NCBI GenBank assembly: GCA_947475125.1
Contig: CANJMX010000009.1
Span: forward strand, 1-20,763
Origin: Actinomycetota bacterium
GTDB lineage: Bacteria > Actinomycetota > Thermoleophilia > Miltoncostaeales > Miltoncostaeaceae
Direction: 5' to 3'
Length of the DNA: 20,763 nt
A program made the translations under genes and the position numbers. Positions 1 through 8,160 of the stretch are shown here, piece by piece. The notes beneath the pieces were generated by a model. That model did no database searches. It saw nothing but the letters and a program-made list of their open reading frames with translations, and had not been told where the DNA came from. Positions within the stretch are counted from its first letter, which is position 1; each line of letters begins with the position of its first letter.

Positions 1-971
1 AGTTCGGTGGGCGCCATGCAGGCATCACCCACCATCACCAGCTTGTAGTCGGGGTCGGTCTGCGCAAGCAGGTGCAGTGTCGACTCCGAGCGCGATGGCT
101 GCATGTCGGGCGTGAGGTACACGCGGTCGTACACGCAGTTGTGGAAGAACCGCACCTTGAGGTCGCGGAAGTGCCCTGCCTGGTGCACCGCGGTAAAGAG
201 GCGGTCGAGCAGCAGGATGTGATCATCCATCGATCCGCCGATGTCGAGCATCAACAACACGCGCACGGTGTTGCGCCGAGGGCGGCGGAATGACAGCCGC
301 AGCTGCCCGGCGTGGGCGGCGGTCTGCTTGATGGTGTCGTCGATATCAAACTCAGTCGCCGGCCCATCGAGGCGCGTGGACAGGTGCCGAAGCCGTCGGA
401 GCGCCACGCCGAAGTCGCGCACACCGATCTCGGTGTCGGTGCGGAGGTCGCGCCACTGGCGGTCGCCGGCGGTCTGGATGGCGCTCTTCCAGCGGCCCTC
501 ACCGCCGATGCGGATTCCGCCGGGGTGGTAACCGGAGTGACCAAATGCGGAGGTGCCACCGGTGCCGATGTGCTCGCTGCCGCCGTGGTGCTCCTCCTGC
601 TGCTTGTCGAGCTTCTCCTGGAGTTTCTCGAGTAACTCGCTCAGGTTCATGTCATCGCGCATCTCGTCCAGACGCACGCGCTGCTCGTCGGTGAGCTGCA
701 GCATCTTGGGGTTCTCGTGCAGCCACTTCCACACACGGTCGTCCACGGAACCCGTGGCGGGCTCGATGCCGCTGAAGTAGCGGGCGAAAGCGATGTCGAA
801 GCCGTCGTAGTTGCTCTCGTCCTTCACCAGCAGGCTGCGGGCCGTGAGGTAGAAGCCCGAGAGGGTGCTCTGGTGCAGGTCGCGGTCGAGGGCGTCGTGC
901 AGCATGAGCCACTCGTCGAGTGCCACTGGCACCCCCTCGTCGCGAAGCGCGGTGAAGAGGCCCTCAAACAC
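1..971 (-). CDS. VWA domain protein, CoxE/YehP type (3' end off the left edge)
   Basis: 323 codons are visible; the C-terminus lies beyond the window. The start is GTG at 971, fixed because an in-frame TAG (the upstream gene's stop) lies only two codons before it. An N-terminal helical region (about 1-90) is followed by a charged probable coiled coil (93-128), a Gly/His-rich linker (129-160) and a VWA domain from about 235. The metal-site motif reads LDIGGSMDDH (D243, G245, S247), and the end shows YKLVMVGDACM with D316. From memory, this DxGGS form and the HN plus GDAxM ending are typical of VWA proteins paired with MoxR ATPases. The family is thought to work with its ATPase as a chaperone or assembly factor for protein complexes; the client is unknown. 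Family members are usually about 390 residues, so some 60-70 residues are probably missing. The GT-C-like gene lies between it and the ATPase gene. Confidence 0.88.
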   Translation of the reverse strand, partial: MFEGLFTALRDEGVPVALDEWLMLHDALDRDLHQSTLSGFYLTARSLLVKDESNYDGFDIAFARYFSGIEPATGSVDDRVWKWLHENPKMLQLTDEQRVRLDEMRDDMNLSELLEKLQEKLDKQQEEHHGGSEHIGTGGTSAFGHSGYHPGGIRIGGEGRWKSAIQTAGDRQWRDLRTDTEIGVRDFGVALRRLRHLSTRLDGPATEFDIDDTIKQTAAHAGQLRLSFRRPRRNTVRVLLMLDIGGSMDDHILLLDRLFTAVHQAGHFRDLKVRFFHNCVYDRVYLTPDMQPSRSESTLHLLAQTDPDYKLVMVGDACMAPTE

Positions 972-977
972 CCGGCC

Positions 978-2660
978 CTACTTCACCCGGCAGAGAGTTG
1001 CGACTCCGCCAGTTGCCACCTGCACCCGCCATGGCGGAGGAACGAGCGCGATCGTGGGACGGACGACTTGACTGGCTCCACCCGGCGTCGCTGTGGCAAC
1101 CGGCTCGCCTGGGCCCAGAACTGAGTAGCGGGCGACCCGAATGGGGGCGTCTGCTCGGAGCGCCGTCACCACGAGTCCGGTCGTCGGAACAGGTAAGACC
1201 GCGACGGCCGCCTTGCCCGGCGATGCGGAGATACGAACGCAGCCGGCGTCGCCAGGTGAGCTGATGCCGTCAGCCACCGAGGTGATGGAGGGTGGGATAC
1301 CACTGACTGCCGGCGACCCGGGTTGCACCGAAAGGGCGCCGGCAGTGAGCAGCACGGTGTCTGCGCCAGCGCGTGCTGCATCAGATGCCGTTGTGATTTC
1401 GGCCGGGCCGAATGCAGTTGATCCGTATTGATCTGCGGCAGCAAAGAACTTGCCAGCCTGAATCTGGGGGGCCCAATGACCCTGTGGGTTGAACGACCCC
1501 GGAACGAGTGGCCGTACCTCGGTGAGCGCACCAAGTGACGCACGCACCTCTTCGCTGCCCCCTCGCCACCCGGCTGCTCCCTTTGCGAGCTCACTGATGT
1601 TCGTGGGTAGCGACATCAGAAGCGCAACTACGATCACGAGCCGACCCGTGATGGAGGTGATCGCCTGACGGCCGATGATGACCGCGGCCGCGACGACCAT
1701 CAGGATTGCAGCCGGGTATAGGTAGCGGCTCGAGTCAGGAGGCGCGATTCCGTAGCGCGAGAGCGCGAGGAAGGTCCACATCACGACGAGGGCGACGAGG
1801 ACAGGCACGAGGTGCATCCGGGTCCCCCATCGCTTTACGAGGGCGACAATGACGACCACGAGAGCGGCGACAGCGAGCGCCGAGCCAAATTCGGGCGGGA
1901 GCCCCAGCAGCGCATGCAAGGTTGCAGCGGCCTGCTTCGCGCCGTATTCCGGGATGTATCGGGCGTTCCCCAGCTGTGCGGTTGAGTCTCCGTACTTCAG
2001 GTACCACGCGCCGTAGAGCGCAATTGGCACTACGACGACCAACAGTCGCCGCCAGTCAAACCTCTGCATCAGGATCAGCACAAGCGCTGCCACGATGAGT
2101 GGGATCGCCAAGGTTGATGACGCGATTGCAAAGATGAGGAGCACGCCCGCCCAGACGTCTGACCGCCGCGATTGGCGCTGCAGAAGGAGTAGCGCACCTA
2201 AGCCGAGAGCGAGGCACAGGGAGATCTCGATCTCGAAGGGCCACATCAGCACTTCAAATGCCGAGCCGAGGAACATGAGGGCAATTGCCGAGCCCAGTGC
2301 CAGCTCGTTGCTTGACCAACTTCGAACCAGAACGAACAGCATGCCAACGCAGAGCAGGTGGCAGAGAACGGCAAGCACGGCGTACGGCCAATACGACCCA
2401 AGGCCGAACAGTGCGAACCACGCTTTAAAGAGGAACACCGGGAATGCGACGAAGTGCTCGTTGTGGGCCGCGAGGAAGGAGCCGGGCCCCCACCCACGCC
2501 GGTCCTGGATGAAGTTCCATTCGTCATAGAAGAACGTGAGGCCCCGGTATTGGCGGAAGATCACGATTGCTGCGACGACGGCCGCGACCCCGAACCCGGT
2601 CCACGCTCCTCGATTAGAAAGCGGCCGAGTGAGCCAACCCCGTATGTGGGCCGTGCTCAA
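978..2660 (-). CDS. GT-C-like polytopic membrane protein, putative glycosyltransferase
   Basis: 560 residues. The start is TTG at 2660, overlapping the ATPase stop in a TTGA junction, which implies translational coupling. The N-terminus carries a membrane segment (about 22-38), then an acidic first loop FFYDEWNF (D46, E47) and AAHNEHFVAFP (66-73). These motifs resemble the first extracytoplasmic loop of GT-C glycosyltransferases that use polyprenyl-phosphate sugars. Many further hydrophobic segments follow to about residue 350 (for example 92-112). A mostly non-membrane C-terminal region (about 370-560) is probably extracytoplasmic. The role as a glycosyltransferase is inferred from topology and the DE loop; donor and acceptor are unknown. 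Codons are less strongly G/C-ending than in the ATPase gene (more GAA, CAA, CGA, GCA), which fits later acquisition. It may equally be a membrane protein without transferase activity. Confidence 0.75.
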   Translation of the reverse strand: MSTAHIRGWLTRPLSNRGAWTGFGVAAVVAAIVIFRQYRGLTFFYDEWNFIQDRRGWGPGSFLAAHNEHFVAFPVFLFKAWFALFGLGSYWPYAVLAVLCHLLCVGMLFVLVRSWSSNELALGSAIALMFLGSAFEVLMWPFEIEISLCLALGLGALLLLQRQSRRSDVWAGVLLIFAIASSTLAIPLIVAALVLILMQRFDWRRLLVVVVPIALYGAWYLKYGDSTAQLGNARYIPEYGAKQAAATLHALLGLPPEFGSALAVAALVVVIVALVKRWGTRMHLVPVLVALVVMWTFLALSRYGIAPPDSSRYLYPAAILMVVAAAVIIGRQAITSITGRLVIVVALLMSLPTNISELAKGAAGWRGGSEEVRASLGALTEVRPLVPGSFNPQGHWAPQIQAGKFFAAADQYGSTAFGPAEITTASDAARAGADTVLLTAGALSVQPGSPAVSGIPPSITSVADGISSPGDAGCVRISASPGKAAVAVLPVPTTGLVVTALRADAPIRVARYSVLGPGEPVATATPGGASQVVRPTIALVPPPWRVQVATGGVATLCRVK

Positions 2661-3508
2661 CGGCCATCCTTCATCGCCGCTCGCCGCGCACGGATGCTCA
2701 TGTGCCTGCGCGCGATGTCGAGGTCGGTCTGCTTCTTCAGCACCACCCCCATAAAGGGCAGCTCATCCACGATCTTGGCCGGGTCAACGCCAGCAACTGC
2801 CAGCGCCTGCACCCAGTCCACAAGTTCTGAGGTGCTTGGGCGCTTCTGCAGCCCGTCCATCTCGCGCAGCAGGTAGAAGCCCTCCATGGCCGCCTGGATC
2901 AGGCGCTCGTCGAGGCCCGGGTGGTGCACCCGCACGATGCGCTCCATCTGTGCGTGGTCCGGGAATGCGATGTAGTGGAATACGCAGCGGCGAAGAAAGG
3001 CGTCCGGCAACTCCTTCTCGGCGTTGCTGGTGATGATCACGACCGGTCGCTGCACTGCCGACACCGTCGCGCCGGTTTCGGGGATCTGAAACGACATGCG
3101 GTCGAGTTCCCACAGCAGATCGTTGGGGAACTCCAGATCGGCCTTGTCCACCTCGTCGATCACCAGTACCACGCGCTCGGGTGCGGCGAACGACTCACCC
3201 AGCTGACCCAGGCGGATGTACTTGGCCACGTCAGCCGGGTCGCCCTCGCCGAACTGGCTGTCGTACAGGCGCTGCACGGTGTCGTACACGTACAGGCCAT
3301 CTTGCGCACGGGTGGTGCTTTTGACCGGCCAAGTGATGAGGGGCATGCCGAGTGCCTCGGCAACGGCCTCGGCGAGGAGTGTCTTGCCGGTGCCGGGCTC
3401 GCCACGCACCAGGAGCGGGCGCTCCAGTGCCACGGCAACGTTCACCGCGGCCTGCAGGTCGGGTGATGCGATGTAGTCGTCGGTTCCCTTGAACCTAGCC
3501 TCTGCCAT
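2657..3508 (-). CDS. MoxR-family AAA+ ATPase
   Basis: 283 residues, full length for the family. Walker A is GEPGTGKT (36-43), Walker B is VVLVIDEVDKAD (113-124), the sensor-1 region is IITSNAEKELPD with N162, and R173/R174 are arginine-finger candidates. The ATG start at 3508 has a clear Shine-Dalgarno sequence AGGAG (3514-3518) five bases upstream. MoxR ATPases act in the cytoplasm, usually with a VWA protein from the same operon, to activate or assemble client complexes, for example by metal cofactor insertion. The likely partner here is the VWA protein at the left edge, although a membrane-protein gene intervenes. The client cannot be read from the neighbourhood, which has no oxidoreductase genes in view. 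Confidence 0.93.
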   Translation of the reverse strand: MAEARFKGTDDYIASPDLQAAVNVAVALERPLLVRGEPGTGKTLLAEAVAEALGMPLITWPVKSTTRAQDGLYVYDTVQRLYDSQFGEGDPADVAKYIRLGQLGESFAAPERVVLVIDEVDKADLEFPNDLLWELDRMSFQIPETGATVSAVQRPVVIITSNAEKELPDAFLRRCVFHYIAFPDHAQMERIVRVHHPGLDERLIQAAMEGFYLLREMDGLQKRPSTSELVDWVQALAVAGVDPAKIVDELPFMGVVLKKQTDLDIARRHMSIRARRAAMKDGR

Positions 3509-3513
3509 CAGTG

Positions 3514-3518
3514 CTCCT
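3514..3518 (-). promoter_or_regulatory. Shine-Dalgarno AGGAG of the MoxR gene
   Basis: AGGAG on the minus strand with a five-base spacer to the ATG at 3508. It supports that start and lies in the 31-bp gap after the preceding gene, so the ATPase can be initiated independently on the shared transcript. Confidence 0.7.
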
Positions 3519-3539
3519 GCGTCGGGGTACCCGGACAGG

Positions 3540-4016
3540 TTATCGGCGTACCCGTCGCCAGATGGATGATGCGATCCCGGCCAGGATGAGGATGGCGGCG
3601 ATGATCGCCATGGTGGGGACCACCCAGGGGATGGAGTCAGCCGGGCTCCCCTGAGGTGGCGCCGGAAGGTTGGACGGGATCGGGGCTGGTACGGGCTCGG
3701 GGGGCGGCGTCACCTCGGCGCGGTTACGTGGCGTGGTGAGCTGCTGCTGCGCCGCCGCACCCGACCCCACGAGATTGTCGGTAATTGCCTGGTTCACGGC
3801 GTCGGCGAACGCTGAGTACTGGGGTGCCGTACTTGCGTGGCGCTCGGCAAATACCAATGCGCCACGCAAGTCGTCGATCGAATACACGTTGTCGATCGCG
3901 CCGTCCTTGAAGTAGTCGGCGACCACAGCCCGCGGCGATGCCGCCCCGGTCGCAACTGCGATGAGGAGGGTGGCCGAGGCGATGGTGGCTAGGACGATGC
4001 GTCGCACACGCCGCAC
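3540..4016 (-). CDS. small secreted protein with C-terminal membrane anchor, unknown function
   Basis: 158 residues from a GTG at 4016. The N-terminus is Arg-rich then hydrophobic (about 7-26), like a signal peptide, with a possible cleavage site after the Ala-rich ATGAAS. A short folded region (about 30-85) contains ADYFKDGAIDNVYSIDD, followed by a Gln-rich stretch, a Pro-rich linker (about 102-126), a transmembrane segment (about 130-150) and an Arg-rich cytoplasmic tail. The layout predicts a small extracytoplasmic domain on a spacer anchored in the membrane. I do not recognise the family with certainty; similar 'DYxxDGxID' small exported proteins occur in actinobacteria. It is the first gene of the leftward unit with the MoxR ATPase, so a link to that system is possible but unproven. 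Confidence 0.75.
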   Translation of the reverse strand: MRRVRRIVLATIASATLLIAVATGAASPRAVVADYFKDGAIDNVYSIDDLRGALVFAERHASTAPQYSAFADAVNQAITDNLVGSGAAAQQQLTTPRNRAEVTPPPEPVPAPIPSNLPAPPQGSPADSIPWVVPTMAIIAAILILAGIASSIWRRVRR

Positions 4017-4042
4017 GTTAGCGGCGAGTACCCTGCGTCTTC
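4017..4042. promoter_or_regulatory. compact divergent start region, putative shared leaderless promoter
   Basis: Only 26 bp separate the two divergent GTG start codons (4016 minus, 4043 plus), leaving no room for ordinary 5' untranslated regions. On the plus strand a TANNNT-type -10 candidate, TACCCT (4029-4034), ends eight bases before the GTG. On the minus strand TACTCG (4030 down to 4025) ends eight bases before its GTG. Both share the TA at 4029-4030, which is the exact midpoint between the two starts. I see no convincing -35 on either side. Leaderless, possibly bidirectional transcription is inferred. Confidence 0.4.
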
Positions 4043-4996
4043 GTGCGCGCGCTCATCACCGGAATGACAGGCTTCGTTGGAGGCCACCTCGTGGCATCGC
4101 TCCTCGCCGACGGCTGGGATGTCCACGGCACCCTGCTCACCTTCATTGATGAGACGCCACCCGCCGGTACAACCGGTACACCGGTGGAGATCACCGATGC
4201 CGATGGTATGGCGACCCTGATTGCCGAGGAGGCCCCCGACGCCATCTTCCATCTGGCCGGTGCGGCATCTGTCGGCCAGTCATTCGGTGACCCCGAGGGC
4301 ACGTGGAAGGTGAACGTTGAGGGCACGCGCGGAGTGCTTGAGGGTATGCGCCGCTCTGCGCCCGACGCCCGCATGGTTATTGCGCTTTCCGGTGAGGAGT
4401 ACGGCCGGGTGGCGCTCGAAGACCTGCCAGTTACCGAAGACACTCCGCTCAATCCTCTCTCCCCGTATGCCGAGAGCAAGGTGGCGGCCGATGAGCTGTG
4501 CCGCGAGTACCACCGCGATCACGGCCTTGCGGTGCTGCGCCTGCGGGCCTTCAACCAACTGGGACCCGGGCAGGACCCGCGCTTTGTGGTGCCGAGCATC
4601 TGCAAGCAGATCGCCGATGCCGAGATGGCTGGCGATCCGGTATGCCACCTGAGCTTGGGCAACCTTCAGACGCGCCGCGACTTCCTGGACGTGCGTGATG
4701 TGGTGCAGGCGTATCGACTGCTCATTGAGAAGGGCGATCCCGGCCAGACCTATCTCGCTGGGCAGGGCCGATCGGAGTCCATCCGCGAGCTCGTGGACAT
4801 CGCCGTATCGCTGGCAAAGGTGCCGGTTGAGGTGGTGTTCGACTCCTCGCGGATACGTGAAGGGGAGCAGCCCGATCTCTATGCTGAGCCGCGTGCCCTG
4901 AAGGACCTCGGGTGGGCGCCCCGTATCCCCATTGAGCAGTCCATTTCGGACACTCTTGACTACTGGCGCGATCGCGCCCACATGGAGATTGGCTAG
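4043..4996 (+). CDS. rmd: GDP-4-keto-6-deoxymannose reductase-like SDR (Rmd type)
   Basis: 317 residues, an extended short-chain dehydrogenase. The NAD(P) motif is GMTGFVGG (7-14), and the active-site region is SGEEYG (116-121) with the YxxxK pair Y142/K146. The segments RAFNQLGPGQDPRFV and NLQTRRDFLDVRDVV match the reductase group that turns GDP-4-keto-6-deoxy-D-mannose into GDP-D-rhamnose. It is immediately followed, five bases later, by the 4,6-dehydratase that would make its substrate, which strongly supports this role. GDP-6-deoxy-D-talose synthesis is an alternative that sequence alone cannot exclude; GDP-fucose synthase is less likely because the Fcl signature residues are not seen. 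The GTG start at 4043 is the first codon after the divergent promoter region, and no Shine-Dalgarno sequence is visible, which fits leaderless initiation. Confidence 0.8.
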   Translation: MRALITGMTGFVGGHLVASLLADGWDVHGTLLTFIDETPPAGTTGTPVEITDADGMATLIAEEAPDAIFHLAGAASVGQSFGDPEGTWKVNVEGTRGVLEGMRRSAPDARMVIALSGEEYGRVALEDLPVTEDTPLNPLSPYAESKVAADELCREYHRDHGLAVLRLRAFNQLGPGQDPRFVVPSICKQIADAEMAGDPVCHLSLGNLQTRRDFLDVRDVVQAYRLLIEKGDPGQTYLAGQGRSESIRELVDIAVSLAKVPVEVVFDSSRIREGEQPDLYAEPRALKDLGWAPRIPIEQSISDTLDYWRDRAHMEIG

Positions 4997-5001
4997 ACCA
5001 T

Positions 5002-5967
5002 ATGGCGAAGCGCGCGTTGATTACCGGTGTCACTGGGCAGGACGGTTCCTACCTTGCCGAGCTGCTCCTCTCCAAGGGCTACGACGTGTGGGGCATGGTG
5101 CGTCGGTCGTCTACCGAGAACTACGAGCGCATCGAGCACCTGCGCGACCGGATGCACTTCTGCCAGGCCGATCTTCTCGATCAGTCGTCGCTCACCCAGG
5201 CACTGGTGGAGAGCGAGCCCGAGGAGGTATACAACCTCGCGGCCCAGAGCTTTGTGCCCACCTCGTGGACCCAGCCGGTGCTCACCGCCGAGTTCACCGC
5301 AGTGGGCGTTACGCGCCTGCTCGAGGCTGTTCGCCAGGTCAATCCGGCCATTCGCTTCTACCAGGCGTCATCCAGCGAGATGTACGGCAAGGTGCTCGAG
5401 GTGCCGCAGTCGGAGGCAACGCCGTTCTACCCCCGAAGCCCATATGGCGTGGCCAAGGCGTATGGCCACTACATCACGGTGAATTACCGTGAGAGCTACG
5501 ACATGCACTGTTCGTCGGGAATCCTCTTCAACCACGAGAGTCCGCGTCGTGGCCTGGAGTTCGTCACCCGCAAGGTCACTGATGCTGTGGCCCGTATCAA
5601 GCTGGGCCTAGCCACTGAGTTGCCCATGGGCAACCTCGATGCGAAGCGCGACTGGGGCTTTGCCGGCGACTACGTCGAGGCCATGTGGATGATGCTGCAG
5701 CAGGACGAGGGGGACGACTACGTGGTGGCCACGGGCGAGACCCACACGGTGGAGCGCCTGGTGGAGCTGGCGTTCGCGCACGTGGGGCTGGACTGGCACG
5801 ACTACGTGACGCTCGATCAGCGCTTCGTGCGCCCCGCTGAGGTTGACCTGCTTATCGGCGACCGTACGAAGGCCGAGGCCAAGCTGGGGTGGGTTCCCAC
5901 CGTGGGCTTTGAGCAGCTGGTGCAGATGATGGTCGACGCGGATCTGGAACGACGCCGGGCGGCATGA
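5002..5967 (+). CDS. gmd: GDP-mannose 4,6-dehydratase
   Basis: 321 residues. It converts GDP-D-mannose to GDP-4-keto-6-deoxy-D-mannose in the cytoplasm, the entry step to GDP-D-rhamnose, GDP-L-fucose and related sugars. The nucleotide motif is GVTGQDGSY (9-17). Active-site residues are S124, E126 in SSSEMYG and the pair Y148/K152, each eight residues before the E. coli Gmd equivalents (T132, E134, Y156, K160). ILFNHESPRRGLEFVTRK and NLDAKRDWGFAGDYVEAMW are Gmd hallmarks. It is shorter than E. coli Gmd (about 373), as is common for bacterial short forms. It follows the Rmd-like gene by five bases and overlaps the next small gene in ATGA, so the four genes to 8160 form one unit. Confidence 0.93.
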   Translation: MAKRALITGVTGQDGSYLAELLLSKGYDVWGMVRRSSTENYERIEHLRDRMHFCQADLLDQSSLTQALVESEPEEVYNLAAQSFVPTSWTQPVLTAEFTAVGVTRLLEAVRQVNPAIRFYQASSSEMYGKVLEVPQSEATPFYPRSPYGVAKAYGHYITVNYRESYDMHCSSGILFNHESPRRGLEFVTRKVTDAVARIKLGLATELPMGNLDAKRDWGFAGDYVEAMWMMLQQDEGDDYVVATGETHTVERLVELAFAHVGLDWHDYVTLDQRFVRPAEVDLLIGDRTKAEAKLGWVPTVGFEQLVQMMVDADLERRRAA

Positions 5968-6194
5968 CTGACGCGCGCGACCACCACCTTCCGCCAACGG
6001 GCGACGAGGACGTGCCGTCGGAGGCCACGCTGCAAATCCATGCACTGGAGTGGGCCATCCGGGAGCTGACCTTCGAGAACCATGATCTGCGCGTGCGCCT
6101 GATGGACGCCGAGGAAACGCTGCATCAGGTCTACGGATCGCGGGGCTGGCGCATGCTCGAATCGGCCCGGGGTTTGCGCCGTGGGCAAAAGTAG
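5964..6194 (+). CDS. 76-residue coiled-coil protein, detached glycosyltransferase accessory module
   Basis: The ATG at 5964 overlaps the Gmd stop in ATGA, and its end overlaps the next glycosyltransferase gene by 14 bases, so it is well placed for translational coupling. After a charged N-terminus come heptad-like helices (about 21-55, ALEWAIRELTFENHDLRVRL) and then SRGWRMLESARGLRRG (59-74). The latter resembles the 'S-x-S-W-R-L-T-x-P-L-R' motif often found fused to GT2 or GT4 domains in surface-polysaccharide enzymes. Here it is a free protein just before such an enzyme, in a different frame (a +1 shift would be needed to join them). Its role is unknown; it may help assemble or membrane-associate the transferase. 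G/C-ending third positions and the two overlaps argue that it is real. Confidence 0.65.
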   Translation: MTDARDHHLPPTGDEDVPSEATLQIHALEWAIRELTFENHDLRVRLMDAEETLHQVYGSRGWRMLESARGLRRGQK

Positions 6195-8160
6195 CGCGGG
6201 AGCGCTTCACTTCGCACCACCGGCCGAGCCAGTCGTCTCGGTTGTCATGTGTGCCAAGGACGCCCGGGTACTGACCCTCGGGGCACTTCGTGCCCTGAAT
6301 CGGAACACGTCGCATCATCTGCTTGAAGTGATCCTCGTGGATGATGGCTCCGGCCCGGTTGCACGACGGGCCTTCGAGTCGGTGTCGGGACTGGTGCTGG
6401 TCCGCAACGAAGAGTCGGTGGGGTTTCTGCGCGCATCGAACCAGGGTCTGCAGGAGGCCCGTGCGCCCTTTGTGTACTTCCTCAACAACGACACCGAGGT
6501 ACAGCCGGGTTGGCTTGACCCCCTGCTCCACACCTTCGCCGACCCCGGCATCGGCCTGGTCGGCTCGCGGCTCATCAACCCCGACGGGACGGTGCAGGAG
6601 GTTGGGGTCACGGTCTGGTCAGATGGATCGGGCCATGCGCGTGGTGCCACCGGCAGGACCACCGACGAGGAGTGGATGTCCGTCGCCGATGTGGACTTCT
6701 GTTCGGGTGCCGCGGTGATGGTGCGCAGTGAGCTGGTGAAAGGCCTCGGCGGGTTTGACGATCGCTTCGCCCCGGCCTTCTATGAGGACGTTGACCTTTG
6801 CTTCGCTATTCGCGACGTCGGCTTTCGCACGGTTGTCGCGCCTGAGTCGAAGGTGCTCCACTATGGCGGGCAGTCATACGGTGGTGTGGATACGACCAAT
6901 GCCCCCGTCTCACGCGGGCGGGTGCATCAGTTCGCCAATCAGCCCATCTTCGCCGCCAAGTGGGCGCACGTCTTGCAGCGGCAGCACCTGCCCCCCGGAT
7001 CACCAGCTGGGTTGGTTCCCTCCAGCGCACGCGGCCGGCCGCGTGCGCTGATTGTTGATGCTTGGATTCCCGCGCACGACCGAGACGCGGGCAGCCTCCG
7101 CATGATGTGGATTCTCAGGCTACTCAACCGCCTGGGGATGGATGTGACGCTGTGGGCCACAGGGGGCCCAGGTCGCGAGAAGTATGCGGATGCCCTTCGC
7201 CGGGAGGGCATTGAGGTGTGGCACGGCCTCTCCGGGCATGCACGCGTCGAGGGGCGAGCGAATCTCTGGGATCTCGTCATCGTGAGTCGACCGGATGTGG
7301 GGATGGAGGTTCTCCCCACTATTCGTAAGTGGTGTTCGCGTGCCCCGCTCCTGTACGACACCGTCGATATCCACCACGTGCGGATGAAGCGTGAGGCCGA
7401 GGTGAGCGGTGTCGTTCCCGACACTTACGACATGGTCCGCCACTACGAGGAGACGATGTGCGCCGCCGCCGACGTCATCGTGACTGTGTCCGAGGGCGAC
7501 GCCGACCACCTACGCCCGCTGCTCTCGCGCGCGGACCCCGAGTTTCTCGTGCTGCCACTGGTTCAGGAGCCATGGGCGAGCGAGCCTCCGGGATTTGACG
7601 CCCGCTCGGGGCTGCTCTTCATCGGGGGCTATCGGCATATCCCGAACCAGGATGCAGCGCGATGGTTCGCGTCGGATATCTGGCCATTGCTGCAGGCAGA
7701 GGGGATGCCCGTCACCTTTCTCGGTGATGAGCCGCCGGATGACGTGCTCGCGCTTCGTGGTACGCATGGCTTCGACGTCCCCGGCTTCCGTGAAGACGTG
7801 ACCCCCGACTTCGATGCCGCACGTGTTTTCATCTGTCCGCTCAGGTTCGGGTCGGGGGTGAAGGGAAAGATCTGCCACGCGTTATCCGCAGGTCTTCCGA
7901 TCGTGACGACATCCATCGGCATTGAGGGCATGGATCTGGAGCCGGACCACGACGTCGTCGTGGTGGACGACGCAGCGACCTTCGCTGAGGCCATTGCTCG
8001 CTTGCATGCTGACCCGGTGATATGGAGGACGCTCTCGTCGGCAGGTGTTGAGCGTGCCCGCACGTGGTCGCCTGATGCAATGCGTGTCCACCTTGAGGCG
8101 ATGCTGCGTGATGCGCTGTCGCCGCGCACACAGCGCGCGCTCGTCCCGCGACGGGGCTGA
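6181..8160 (+). CDS. two-domain glycosyltransferase, GT2 fused to GT4
   Basis: 659 residues from a GTG at 6181. The N-terminal GT-A domain (about 17-235) has VDDGSG (53-58), the metal-binding region NNDTEV (102-107), the acidic EDVDLCFAIRDVGF (202-215) and HYGG (227-230), as in GT2 rhamnosyl- and other polysaccharide transferases. The C-terminal GT-B domain begins near 288 (DAWIPAHDRDAGSLRM) and carries LFIGGYRHIPNQDAARW (about 479) and the donor-binding loop FGSGVKGKICHALSAGLPIV (about 557-576). Both domains look intact, so the protein probably adds two successive sugars to a lipid-linked glycan in the cytoplasm. Being encoded with Gmd and Rmd, one domain may use the GDP-deoxyhexose; this is inference. 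No membrane segments are seen. Confidence 0.88.
   Translation: MGKSSAGALHFAPPAEPVVSVVMCAKDARVLTLGALRALNRNTSHHLLEVILVDDGSGPVARRAFESVSGLVLVRNEESVGFLRASNQGLQEARAPFVYFLNNDTEVQPGWLDPLLHTFADPGIGLVGSRLINPDGTVQEVGVTVWSDGSGHARGATGRTTDEEWMSVADVDFCSGAAVMVRSELVKGLGGFDDRFAPAFYEDVDLCFAIRDVGFRTVVAPESKVLHYGGQSYGGVDTTNAPVSRGRVHQFANQPIFAAKWAHVLQRQHLPPGSPAGLVPSSARGRPRALIVDAWIPAHDRDAGSLRMMWILRLLNRLGMDVTLWATGGPGREKYADALRREGIEVWHGLSGHARVEGRANLWDLVIVSRPDVGMEVLPTIRKWCSRAPLLYDTVDIHHVRMKREAEVSGVVPDTYDMVRHYEETMCAAADVIVTVSEGDADHLRPLLSRADPEFLVLPLVQEPWASEPPGFDARSGLLFIGGYRHIPNQDAARWFASDIWPLLQAEGMPVTFLGDEPPDDVLALRGTHGFDVPGFREDVTPDFDAARVFICPLRFGSGVKGKICHALSAGLPIVTTSIGIEGMDLEPDHDVVVVDDAATFAEAIARLHADPVIWRTLSSAGVERARTWSPDAMRVHLEAMLRDALSPRTQRALVPRRG

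Noticed and set aside
243..245. Non-canonical metal-site motif (DxGGS instead of DxSxS) in the VWA protein
   Set aside because: As I recall, DxGGSM is the usual form in this MoxR-linked VWA family, so it is not a loss of function.
5608..6531. 307-codon minus-strand open frame
   Set aside because: Antisense to gmd, the 76-residue gene and the GT2 domain; the composition is shadow-like.
7947..7963. CCACGAC/GTCGTGG inverted repeat
   Set aside because: It lies within the coding sequence for an Asp/Val-rich stretch (DHDVVVVDD) and is explained by repeated GAC/GTC codons.
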